Shown one piece after another: positions 11,911 through 21,494 of a DNA stretch of 64,000 nucleotides (positions are counted from its first letter, which is position 1; every line of letters starts with the position of its first letter). The position numbers and the translations under genes were made by a program. Origin of the DNA: Cryphonectria parasitica EP155 (lineage: Eukaryota; Ascomycota; Sordariomycetes; Diaporthales; Cryphonectriaceae); NCBI RefSeq assembly GCF_011745365.1, contig NW_024468914.1:493501-557500 (forward strand), given 5' to 3'. Below the pieces are notes generated by a model that saw only the letters and a program-made list of their open reading frames with translations, had not been told where the DNA came from and made no database searches.

Positions 11911-12295
11911 TCAGAAGATGCCAGGAGTGAAATCCACCACCTGTGCCTTTGCCACAATTCCAGAAATACTCTTGACAAATGCCAGATGGGCTGGGTCCTC
12001 CTTTAGGTAGTACTGGCGGTCCTCCTCATTCTCAAACTCGCTGATGAAGACATGTGTGATGCCTCCCTGGTGGCCCTCGGTACTGTTGTCTCGGCCACCC
12101 ATGCCCATCTTCACATAGGGCTTCTTGGACTGGGGGTGGACACAATTGTCCTTGAGGGCGAGCATTCTGTCACACACCTTTGATTGACCTTGTCAACCTA
12201 GCTCTTACAAAGGATGGAAGGGGGCTTACTCCTTGGACATCTTCAGCCGGGGCCAGTGGCTCAAAGGCAAACATGACAACATGAATGATGCCCAT
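11911..12295 (-). CDS. Stress-responsive A/B-barrel (Dabb) domain protein
   Basis: Two exons: 12295-12230 and 12177-11911, 110 residues. The intron (donor GTAAGC) lies exactly between codons. The protein is a single Dabb domain from start to end: an opening strand IIHVVMFAFEP, a helix DRMLALKDNC, a HVFISEFENEEDRQYYL segment and a closing strand VVDFTPGIF. Dabb proteins form dimeric ferredoxin-like barrels; some are polyketide cyclases or aldehyde/olivetolic-acid-type cyclases, and many have no known reaction. There is no signal peptide, so it is probably cytosolic. The neighbours do not indicate a biosynthetic cluster. The length is normal for single-domain members. Confidence 0.85.
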
Positions 12296-13645
12296 GTTCA
12301 CTGAGATAGTCTGGTTGGATATGCTTTGGATCGTGGCAGTGTTTTTTTCTTCTTCTTTCAAGTCGGTGTGTGAGAGATTGACCTGGTTGAGCTGTGGTAG
12401 TTGGAAGAGAGGCAAAACAGAGGCAAATGTCATCACAGCAGGATCCCCCGCATTCCTCCAAATATGATTCAATTACATAGAGCAGTCACAAGTGCAGACC
12501 CTGTACTGCCGTACCATGGCATGCATGCATGCACGCAGTTTGCACCTTCTCTTTTCCCACCACAGTAAACAATATATAACACAGCAAGCCCAGGTACGTA
12601 GTGACGCATGGGGTGTGAGGCTGGCATAGGCAGGCAGCCACTGAGTGGACCCGGGACCCAAAGTGCCTCTGAACTGTGTGGCGTCTAGCACGATGCACCC
12701 ACCCACCTGCTCTTTTGCTCTATTGGTCCATCATGTCACACTTGCAGCCATATCCTCCCAAACGACAAGTGAACATTGCGAGTGTTTACTCCTTATTCTT
12801 CCTCCCAATCATTTTCACACTGCCAGCCACCACATGTGACTCCTCAGCAAGCCCAAGCACAATTCCGAATGCTTCATGTATGTGATGTTTCACATGCATT
12901 GATGCCAGGTGGGCATCGATCCACAGAAATGAGCTGGCGACACTCATTGCAAAGGTATATTTGATGCATACCTACTTGGTAGCGAACATTAGGAAGACAC
13001 GTTTACAAGGGCCATCAGTGCTAGATTGGGGGTTCCAGCTATCTACACGAATCCATGTCATAATACTCCAGTCCCGCCTCCGAGGTTCTCATACAATGAA
13101 AATTAAAGTCACTGTTGGATAAAAGACAATCGTTTTTGGTGAGTTCAATCTCCTTTGTTGAGTTCTGCTCAATGACGGTTTCTCATAGCATCATCATCAT
13201 GGCTACCAGCAAGGTTTGCCACTCTTGATTTCTCGCTGGCCTTCTGGTCGTGCTGTGGGCCTGGGGTCTTTCTCCCTCAGCTCTCAGGTTTCATAGGAAG
13301 CGGCGGCCACCACTTGGGGCCAACTGCATTTGAGATGCAGAAGTGAGGATCAGTCGTATGCGACGTAACGGGGCCGCGGAAAGAGGCCCTTTCAGCTTCC
13401 TGCAGGCATACGTGCCGCCGCCCCCAAAGTCATGTTGGTGGCCTGCTGGGTGACCGTAATAGTTGGGACCGTCAGCCGGCGTCAGCGCAAATAAATACGA
13501 CAACGCGCCTGGCCAGGAACCAATAACTCTTGTCTTTTTTTTTTTCTTTCAACAACTCTATCCTCAGCTCGTCCTGTCATAGCAAACATACTATATCACA
13601 TCGAACTCGCTGATTAATTTTACTCCCCATCAAAACACTACCAAA
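12296..13645. other. Gene-free divergent promoter region
   Basis: It separates the minus-strand Dabb gene from the plus-strand gene at 13646. Only short, unsupported frames are present. A T-rich tract at about 13537-13550 immediately precedes the leader of the 13646 gene. Confidence 0.5.
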
Positions 13646-14458
13646 ATGGGCTTCTTCCACCATCACGAGAAATCATCCGACAACCCGCCGGCATACCAAG
13701 GCCAGCAACAGCAACAGGCCTACCAGCAGTCCTATCAGTCGGGACCCCCCCAGCCAGGCCCATACCCTTTCAGCATCTTCTCCCCGCCTCAGGACCCCAA
13801 CCACATTGTCTTCACCATCGCCGACCTCGGCAAGGGCCATGACGCCCTGGTGAGCCCCAACCACAGCCCGGCCAACCCGGCCTACCGGATCGAGTACACC
13901 TCGGACGGCTTCAAGTGCCTGCGCACGCCTCTCCCCTCCCTAGATCCGCGCGGGGCGGTTCTTGCGGGCTCCGCTATCAGCCGCAAGAACACGACCAGCA
14001 CAGCCGGAAGGGTGCATCTTGAGTACCCCTGGGGTAAGTGGGACTACAACCCGCTCTCCCCCGCAACGGAGCTCTGGAAGAGCGACGTGGGCCTGTTGAA
14101 CGGCACGAGCGGCATGTCGTGGCACCTGATCAAGCCTGTTGAGGCGCAGACCACGGGCCGGTTCGCGGTGCGGTGCTTCGACACGGCTGAGCGCGGGTAC
14201 CCGACCGTGGCGAGCTTCGAGATGGAGAACTGGGACTTTGGGGTGCTGAGTGTTCATGCTGGTGTGGTGCGATCCCAGCAGCAGCTAGATGAGATCGTCG
14301 TGCTGTCATTTGCGGTGATGGACTACATCAGGGTCGTGATCAGGAGCACGGGTGGTGTACAGAAGAGGCCGGGCGGTGGAAACAATAATGACAAGCAGTT
14401 CTGGATGACGATGGCGTTGTCGCAGCAGGCGCAGAATCAACAGGCACAGGGGAATTGA
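13646..14458 (+). CDS. Conserved-looking protein of unknown function, possible Tubby/LURP-like fold
   Basis: Single exon, 270 residues, with a good start context (CCAAAATGGG). The first 50 residues are a His/Gln/Pro-rich disordered tail. A beta-rich domain follows: HIVFTIADLGKG, YRIEYTSDGF, VHLEYPWGKWDYNP, then FEMENWDFGVLSV and EIVVLSFAVMDYIRVVIRS. The succession of short strands ending in a hydrophobic helix-like segment is reminiscent of LURP-one/Tubby C-terminal-like domains, which bind lipids. That is inference from pattern only. There is no signal peptide or membrane span, and the C-terminal tail is Gln/Asn-rich. A GA-rich stretch follows the stop codon. Confidence 0.65.
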   Translation: MGFFHHHEKSSDNPPAYQGQQQQQAYQQSYQSGPPQPGPYPFSIFSPPQDPNHIVFTIADLGKGHDALVSPNHSPANPAYRIEYTSDGFKCLRTPLPSLDPRGAVLAGSAISRKNTTSTAGRVHLEYPWGKWDYNPLSPATELWKSDVGLLNGTSGMSWHLIKPVEAQTTGRFAVRCFDTAERGYPTVASFEMENWDFGVLSVHAGVVRSQQQLDEIVVLSFAVMDYIRVVIRSTGGVQKRPGGGNNNDKQFWMTMALSQQAQNQQAQGN

Positions 14459-14688
14459 TAATAGAAATGATTATATGGTGTGTTTGGGTGGGTGTGTGGT
14501 GTGTGTGAGAGAGAGAGAGAGAGAGAAGAGGAGAGAGGGAGAACCGATTTTGATTCGATCTCATATATCTTGTGAGGGATAACAGCGCTGGCTCGTCAGA
14601 CGTCTTGAAGATTTCTAGCTTATTCACATACATGCAACGAGATTGGAAAGACAGACAGACAGACACATACATACACACACATCAAGAC

Positions 14689-15741
14689 TTAGTTCAAAAA
14701 GTCCCCCCCTGTCTTCGCCAGCATCTCATCATAGTACGGCTGAAATGCAAGCCAGCCCTTCTCCGGCCCGCCGACGCTCTGGGCCGAGTGCTCACACTCG
14801 TGCTCGTCGATCAGCTTCTTGGTATGCCCACCACCACCAGCAGCCGCCGCGTCGGCCAGCAGCTGCGCGTGACAGGTCCTGTCCATGCTCATAAACCAAA
14901 AGGCCGCCTCATCGACGCTCTGCCCGACAGTCAACAGGCCGTGGTTCTGCAGGATGACGGCCTTGCCGGACCCCAGGGCGGCCCCGATGCGCGCGCCCTC
15001 GTCGGCATCGACGACCACGCCGCCAAAGTGGCGGTACACGCCGTGGCTCCTGTAGAAGCGCAGGGCGTCCTGGGTGATCATCTCGAGCTCGCGGCCAAAG
15101 ACGGAAAAGGCCTTGCCGTGGACGCTGTGGGCGTGGCAGGCGGCGTGCACGTCGGGCCGCAGCCTGTGGATGGCCGAGTGGATGGTGAAGGCGGCCGTGT
15201 TGATGGGCTCGTCGCCCTCGACGACGAAGCCGTCCTCGTCTACCAGGATCAGGTCCGACACGCGCATCTGGCTGAAGTGCTTGGACAGCGGGTTCAGCCA
15301 GAAGTGGTCCGTCAGGATCGGATCGCGCACCGAGATGTGGCCCGCCACGCCCTCGTCGTAGCCGCGGTCGGCAAAGATGCGAAAGGCCGCCGCGAGGTGT
15401 TCCTTGCGGTACTGACGCTCCTGCTCGAGGGTGGCAAACTTGGGATACGTGCGGATCTGGAGGGAACGGCCCGTCTTGGTCTTGCCTAGGGACTGGACGG
15501 GTGTTGGTGGTGCGCGGTGTGGGTTGACGTTGGGGGTGGGGGTGGTGGTGGTGGTGGTACTGCTGGCTGCTGGTGAAACGGAGGCATGGAGGAGGGGGTT
15601 ACTGGAGGTGTTGAGGTGGCGTGAGGGTGAGCACGAGAATGAGCTGGCTGCTGGGGAGTTTCTTGCTGCTGCTGCTGCTGCTGCTGCTATTCTCCCGAGG
15701 CCAGAGGGCCGAGACGAGACCTGGGTTACAAGACGATTCAT
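14689..15741 (-). CDS. Class II aldolase/adducin-family protein, probably mitochondrial
   Basis: Single exon, about 350 residues from the ATG at 15741; an in-frame ATG at 15804 would add 21 residues. I prefer 15741 because it starts a typical matrix-targeting presequence (MNRLVTQVSSRPSGLGRI, then a polyAla run, no acidic residues). From about residue 115 the class II aldolase/adducin fold is clear: EHLAAAFRIFADRGYDEGVA, GHISVRDP, FWLNPLSKHF, the zinc-type motif CHAHSVHG and LQNHGLLTVG. Family members are metal-dependent aldolases or epimerases acting on sugar phosphates, but many fungal versions have no known substrate. The 3' end faces the gene at 13646-14458 tail to tail, about 230 bp apart. 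Confidence 0.8.
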   Translation of the reverse strand: MNRLVTQVSSRPSGLGRIAAAAAAAARNSPAASSFSCSPSRHLNTSSNPLLHASVSPAASSTTTTTTPTPNVNPHRAPPTPVQSLGKTKTGRSLQIRTYPKFATLEQERQYRKEHLAAAFRIFADRGYDEGVAGHISVRDPILTDHFWLNPLSKHFSQMRVSDLILVDEDGFVVEGDEPINTAAFTIHSAIHRLRPDVHAACHAHSVHGKAFSVFGRELEMITQDALRFYRSHGVYRHFGGVVVDADEGARIGAALGSGKAVILQNHGLLTVGQSVDEAAFWFMSMDRTCHAQLLADAAAAGGGGHTKKLIDEHECEHSAQSVGGPEKGWLAFQPYYDEMLAKTGGDFLN

Positions 15742-17086
15742 GGCTTTCGAGTCTGAACTAGGTGGAATATGTGCAAAGAAAGATAGCAACAGTCTGAAAG
15801 TCAAGATGTGTTGGTCAATAGCCTAGAATTAAAGTGCACTCATAAACACCCTTGATAAGAGGATAAGTATATCAATACCAGGGACGGGACTATGAATATT
15901 TACCGATTCAACCCCACACCTGAGAGCCGCAGCGTAGTTGCCGGTAGTGATTCCGAAATCTGGGGTAGGAATTGTGAATCTTGGGATGAAACCTGCAGCT
16001 GGGCTACTTTGAATCTCACCTTGGAGAGTGTCTACTGTCTCAACCACGTATTTGGATATTATTGTCCTGGGCTATTTCAGTGGTTTTCCAGTTTCCACAA
16101 AGAGTCTTACTCATCTTCCTGCTTTTTATAAGGTCTTGTCCTTGCAGGCATAGAAAATGCAGTAAATAATTATGGTGAACTGTGTAGACTACAGTAACGA
16201 CGGCAATTAGGCATGCATCTTCTCACACCAAGAATGCCAGCTTCTGCTCTGCTCGAGCAACAACTGCAATGCCGTAGTAGTGTTTAACATCCAATTGTTG
16301 ATATGCCAGTCACAGCAGAAATACTGGGGTGGTCTAGAATTTTCCATGCTGTGAAACAAGCAGCACAACCCTGCCTCCTCACCTCACTGCGCCTCTCCTC
16401 ACTGCAGATCGACTGAACATGTGATTGCTGTTCTCAAAGATGTCACATTTCAGTAGCCAAGACAGTTTTTTCCTGTCTAAGAAAAGAACACAACTTGGTG
16501 GAAGAAGGCACCTAAATTTGAGAGTTGCTTTCTTGGAAATGAACGCAAGCACGCACTCTCAGTACTACATGATGCTTGTTCACCGCATTTAAGAAGGCAT
16601 ACCTCCCAATGTACGTCATCACAAGTAGCAACCCCTGAGAGGGAGAGTTTCTCCAGCGGTAACGGAGCACTGGACAGGCCACCCCTGTGGTCCCATCAGG
16701 GCCCCAACCTCTCGCCTGAACAAAACCTAGAGTCCCCACCAATTCCCCAGCAAAAAGTGACAACTTCATGCAATCAAGGTCGAGACCAGCGAAAAACCTT
16801 GTCCCACTTGGGCCTGAGTCAATGTCCACTTTTACCTTTGTTGTCTTTACATACAACACCTCAATTTTACACATCATCATCACCTCACCTCACCTGCCTT
16901 TGCTATAGAACAGCATCACAGCAGGCCCCAACAATGTGAAGATAAAACGGAACGCAGGATACGGTCCCAGATTGAAGGAAGCGCAACCCCCCACCCTTTT
17001 GGTCTTTACATCATTAGTATCTTTACCAGCACGAAAAGAAAGGGAAGAGAGAAGACTCTGTTCTCGGCATCATTCTCATCAGCAAG
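15742..17086. other. Divergent intergenic region
   Basis: It lies between the minus-strand aldolase-like gene and the plus-strand transporter gene. Short frames such as 16512-16883 minus have no motif. The CT/AC-rich stretch before 17087 looks like the leader of the transporter gene. Confidence 0.5.
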
Positions 17087-19030
17087 ATGGCATCACACCA
17101 GGATACACTGCCTCTGTCCCAACAGGACCTGCTCGAACAGCTCAACAGTGGTACCCCCAACCCAAGAGAGGATGAGCAACAGCGTATGGCCTCTGTCATA
17201 GCGGACCATCTCCCGCCTGGCTACACAGCTGCCTTTGATGGTTTCGACGGTCCAGGCCCTGCTGCAGCTGCTGCAGACACCGATGCTGAGGCGAGCCCAG
17301 ACCAGGCAAACAACGGCAGCAACAGCACAAGTACCAATAACAACAACGGCAATATCAATCACGACGAAGACGCCCAAAATGAGCTGCAAGGGGGCTCATC
17401 GCTCCGCCTGCAGGGTGGTGATATCCATCGTGCGCTCTTCAAGATTCCTGTCAAGGCTAGTCTGCAGCGCGCCATGACCTTTTCCCACCCGGAAAGGACG
17501 TCTACGCCCGATCTGCTGCGGCCAGATGACGAAATGACTGCCACTGAGATCACGGGGCCGCAGGGCTTCCGTCGCCATCATGTGCTGGCACAGCAGAGGC
17601 GGACCCGTCCCGGTTTCTCTGGCGGTGCGAGCATCCCCGTGACGCGAAACTTTGTCGAGTTTCTCGACCTGTACGGCTCGTTTGCCGGTGAAGATCTCGC
17701 CGACTCCGACATAGACGAGTCCGAGCTCTTGACGGACGACGAGGCCACACCTGGGTCACAGGACCAGGACGACCAGGAGCCTGACGAGACGAGCCCACTC
17801 GTTCGGCGGCGGAGGCCTCTGATGCGCCGCAAGTCCTCTCGTGCCATGAGGCCCGGCAATGCGGGTACGGCCAAGACCTTCTTCACCCTGCTCAAGGCCT
17901 TCATCGGAACAGGCATCATGTTCCTCCCCAAGGCCTTCAACAACGGCGGCATCCTCTTCTCGTCGCTCTGCCTGGTGTCTATCGCCGCCATCTCCATGTG
18001 GGCCTTCCATCTGCTGCTCAAGTGCCGCACCGCCGTGGGTGGGTCCTATGGCGACATAGGACAGGCCATCGCGGGCGACAAGATGCGCACCATCATCCTG
18101 GCAAGCATCACGCTGTCGCAGCTCGGGTTCGTGTGTACAGGACTGGTGTTCGTCGCCGACAACTGGGGCTCCTTCCTGACGGCTGTCACGCACGGGTCAA
18201 ACCCGCTCGGCACCAAGGCCTTGATTGCCCTGCAGGCCGCGCTGCTCATCCCCCTGAGCTTCATCCGGGACATCAGCAAGCTGGGCTTCGCAGCCACACT
18301 CGCCGACGTGTTCATCCTTATCGGCCTGGTCTACATCTGGGACTTCGACATCACTGCCTTGGCCAGGCACGGTGTCGACCCCTCGGTCCAGCTCTTCAAC
18401 CCGGCCGCCTACACTCTCACCATCGGCGCCTCCATCTTCACCTTTGAGGGCATCGGCCTCATCATCCCCATCCACGCGTCCATGCGCCGCCCAGAGCATT
18501 TCGAGCCGCTGTTGGGCGTCGTCATGCTGATCATCACCTGCATCTACACTTCTGTCGGCGCCATGTGCTACGCCACCTTTGGCTCGCGCACTCAGATCGA
18601 GGTTATTGACAATTTCCCCCAGACCTCAAGGCTCGTCAACGCCGTCCAGTTCATCTACGCCCTGGCTGTGCTGATAGGAAATCCCGTGCAGCTGTTCCCG
18701 GCCATGCGAATCCTCGAGGGCAGGATCTTTGGTCACCGCAGCGGCAAGAAAGACCTGTGGACCAAGTGGAAGAAGAATTTCTTCAGGACGTTCCTGGTCA
18801 TTCTCTGCTGCGGGATCAGTATCGGCGGGAGCGCGAACCTGGACCGTTTTGTCGCGCTCATCGGGAGCGTGGCCTGCGTCCCACTGGTGTATATGTACCC
18901 GCCATTCTTGCACTATCGTGCCGTGGCGAGCACGACGAGGGAGAAGGCCCTGGACGTGGCGTTGATGGTGCTGGGTGCGGTGGGGATGGTCTATACAACT
19001 GCCATCACGATTGTGAGCAGCTTCTTGTGA
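17087..19030 (+). CDS. Vacuolar neutral amino acid transporter, AVT3/AVT4 type
   Basis: Single exon, 647 residues, start context AAGATGG. A long hydrophilic N-terminal region (about 260 residues, acidic, ending in an Arg-rich PLVRRRRPLMRRKSSR) precedes the amino acid/auxin permease fold. The hydrophobic core opens with TFFTLLKAFIGTGIMFLPKA and continues through about eleven membrane segments, including LGFAATLADVFILIGLVYIW, AYTLTIGASIFTFEGIGL and the signature IPIHASMRRPEHF. This is the layout of the yeast Avt3/Avt4 group, which exports neutral amino acids from the vacuole. Length and the long N-terminal extension fit the family. It converges on the Cip1-like gene, ending 325 bp from that gene's stop codon. 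Confidence 0.9.
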   Translation: MASHQDTLPLSQQDLLEQLNSGTPNPREDEQQRMASVIADHLPPGYTAAFDGFDGPGPAAAAADTDAEASPDQANNGSNSTSTNNNNGNINHDEDAQNELQGGSSLRLQGGDIHRALFKIPVKASLQRAMTFSHPERTSTPDLLRPDDEMTATEITGPQGFRRHHVLAQQRRTRPGFSGGASIPVTRNFVEFLDLYGSFAGEDLADSDIDESELLTDDEATPGSQDQDDQEPDETSPLVRRRRPLMRRKSSRAMRPGNAGTAKTFFTLLKAFIGTGIMFLPKAFNNGGILFSSLCLVSIAAISMWAFHLLLKCRTAVGGSYGDIGQAIAGDKMRTIILASITLSQLGFVCTGLVFVADNWGSFLTAVTHGSNPLGTKALIALQAALLIPLSFIRDISKLGFAATLADVFILIGLVYIWDFDITALARHGVDPSVQLFNPAAYTLTIGASIFTFEGIGLIIPIHASMRRPEHFEPLLGVVMLIITCIYTSVGAMCYATFGSRTQIEVIDNFPQTSRLVNAVQFIYALAVLIGNPVQLFPAMRILEGRIFGHRSGKKDLWTKWKKNFFRTFLVILCCGISIGGSANLDRFVALIGSVACVPLVYMYPPFLHYRAVASTTREKALDVALMVLGAVGMVYTTAITIVSSFL

Positions 19031-19355
19031 GGCAGGGTCTGTAATGAAGGGCTGGTTGGTTATGCAGAGACGGAATGGGGACAAAGTGAGCAAGCGCTAT
19101 AGAGAGGAAGGGGAAAAATATTTTACAATTGAAGAAGAAGAAGAAGAAGATGGAAAAGAAGATGGAAAAGAACAAGAAGAAGCATTTCAGCGGCGCTTTG
19201 GTGTGTGGAAAAGAAGGAATAATTTCTTGGACAAGAGAGGGAAAAACGACCAAAAAGTGCGGTCGACGATTTTGCTTTGCTGTATTGCTTTCCGTTTACA
19301 TTGTATATACAGGTTTTTCTTGTCCCATGAATACTCCCACCACCTCATCAGATCA
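19031..19355. other. Convergent 3' spacer
   Basis: It holds the 3' UTRs of the transporter gene (plus) and the Cip1-like gene (minus). A GAA-rich purine tract lies at 19127-19185. No gene is seen. Confidence 0.6.
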
Positions 19356-19881
19356 TCACCTCGCAGCGGTAGTGTTACACCCCACCCTCGTGGACGCAAC
19401 AGCAACATCATCATACCAAAACGTGTTCGTCCCTCCCGAATAACTCTCCCAGCCAAAATACACCCCAGTGATATCAGGAACATACGTCTCCCTCGTCCAA
19501 CCGGCATCATTCGCATTCGTGATCCCAGGACCCACAGTCAACCCTGCAATCGCATCTCCCCCCAACCACGTCTCGATCGTCCCGTCCGTGCCAAGGTGGT
19601 ACTCGAAACACACCCACTCCCCCGTTGGCAGGGCCTCGGAGGTGGCGATGCCGGCCGGGCTGAGGTCCGGCAGGGTGGCGTCGTCCGACTCGCGGTTGTA
19701 CATGAGGATGGAGGACTGCCCGCCTATGCGGAGGTGTTTGTTCGTTCCCTGGGCGGCGTCGGGGTGGGTTATGAAGCTCACGTGGTCGGAGCCCAGGGCG
19801 GTGGTTGCTTTTCTGGATGTTGAGCACGAACGAGAATATGTTGTCAGCTGACTTTTGGTCTATGAAAAAAGAGAACAAGAA

Positions 19882-19923
<42 letters not shown>

Positions 19924-20211
19924 TCAAGGGGTTACTCACAGCCAGGTCCGCACATAAACATCCCCACTGGGCACCTTTGTCGTCCCAAAAAAGATATGCC
20001 CACAATACCCGCTCGCCCCGTTCACCCGGATCGAGTTCTTTCCGCTGTGCGCCGTGGTGCTGTCGAGGGTCACGCTGCCGCCCTGGTTGCAGTCGGGCGC
20101 GTAGATGGGCCAGTTGGTCTGGTCCCAGCCGCTCTCGAAGTCGTCCGAGATCTGGGCGAGGGCTGGGACGGCCGCGAGAGCAAGGGGGAGGAGGACGACG
20201 GGGAGGAGCAT
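19356..20211 (-). CDS. cip1: Secreted Cip1-like polysaccharide lyase-fold protein
   Basis: Two exons: 20211-19940 and 19812-19356, 242 residues. The intron 19939-19813 has donor GTGAGT and acceptor CCAG. A signal peptide is evident (MLLPVVLLPLALAAVPALAQ), with cleavage expected just before ISDDFESG. The mature protein follows the Trichoderma reesei Cip1 core throughout: YAPDCNQGGSV, SGYCGHIFFGTTKVPSGDVY, LRIGGQ, YNRESDDATLPDLSP, VCFEYHLGTDGTIETWL and VYFGWESYSGG. Cip1 is a cellulose-induced beta-jelly-roll protein related to glucuronan/alginate lyases. It ends GCNTTAAR, so the Ser/Pro linker and CBM1 of the Trichoderma protein are missing. Probably secreted and involved in plant cell-wall breakdown. 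Confidence 0.9.
19884..19916. repeat. (GA)n microsatellite inside the cip1-like intron
   Basis: About 16 GA units occupy the intron of the minus-strand gene, where they read as a (CT)n pyrimidine tract in the transcript. Confidence 0.9.
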
Positions 20212-21494
20212 CGTGGAATAGGGTGCGGTCTTGGAGGGGCAGGGTTGGGTTGAGGGAGAGGGTTGGGAAGAGGAAGAGTGGAGTGCAGACTAAGGTGAGT
20301 GAGGACGAGAAGAAAAGTGAAAATGAAATGAGATGCTTCGAGGCCATTACATATACATTAGCACTGGGGAAAATGCCCATGGTTGAAGCGTCTCTGGCCG
20401 GAATGTAACACTCCGGCCTTGCTGGTTCATACTGTATCTCGCGTGTATATCAGCAGGCGTCTTCCGTCACGGAGGGTTTTGGGCATTTAGCCAGATCATC
20501 TGCAATTTATTTATACAGATCAGCTTGCTTGTAGTTGTCAAGAAGATGCAATCACTCCCGAAACCACTCCCGAAACCTCAGTGCATCTATGAGCTCCTCT
20601 GGCTTCGGAAAGTTGGCTGGACAGTTGAATGTCAACGTGGTCTTTTAACAATTGCAACATCTATACCTCTGTTCATGCTGTCCTGGACCCCTCAGAGATC
20701 TTGAAGAGTAGTTAATCAAAGAAAGGGTGCGCTGAACAAGAGTGATAATTAAAGGTAATTAATTTCTGGGTGAACGGCTAATTCGCCTGAATGGCACCCA
20801 CTCAAGAGACGGACGAGACTTGGCGTTTCATTTTAATAAGTTCATACTGGATGGGATAACCTGCAACTGTTTTCTCTTCCAGACTGGGTATTTTCATCAT
20901 TACTGTCCTGAGGGAAACTCGGCAGTAGCGAGCTACTGGCATTTCAATCACGTTCGGGGAAAACAAAGTTTTCAACAGCTTATGAGGTATGCACAGCTGT
21001 TTGCATCTAATAGTAGTTCACAGGCACTTTCTCCCTGTTCCCTTCCACCAAACCAACTATTGCTAAGCGGAACCTGACTACAATATATCTTGATGCGCCA
21101 AAGTGCTCACCTGATTTCACTTTCATTTCGTGTGCGGGTTTGACACCCAAACGCTCGCTACAATGGACGCTTGCTTCGTTCCCTACTTCATATAAGCTGC
21201 TTAAGTGTTGACATGTGAGCCTTGGGCTATGAACGAGATGCTGACTAGAATAATATATAAAGTGCAGAATGTTGGGTGAACCAGGAGGTCTCTCTTCTCT
21301 CTTCCCTCTTCCAAAAGCAAATGAGAAACCCCAATGCTGTTTCCAGATCTACTTCTATACGCTGCATGCTCTCTGTTGTACACAAAACTCTATGCTCTGA
21401 CATGCTCTGGGACAGACTCCACAAGCAAGATCCTCTACTGTAGCATCCTCTATGCCGCTCAATCATCTCTCGTCCATCTTCACACACAGACGGT
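20212..21494. other. Intergenic region between two minus-strand genes
   Basis: No convincing coding frame. The first 200 bp are the cip1-like promoter. A short pyrimidine-rich segment at 21510-21550 belongs to the 3' end of the hydrolase gene. Confidence 0.5.

Noticed and set aside
14572..15489. 305-codon plus-strand frame
   Set aside because: Antisense shadow of the class II aldolase-like gene.
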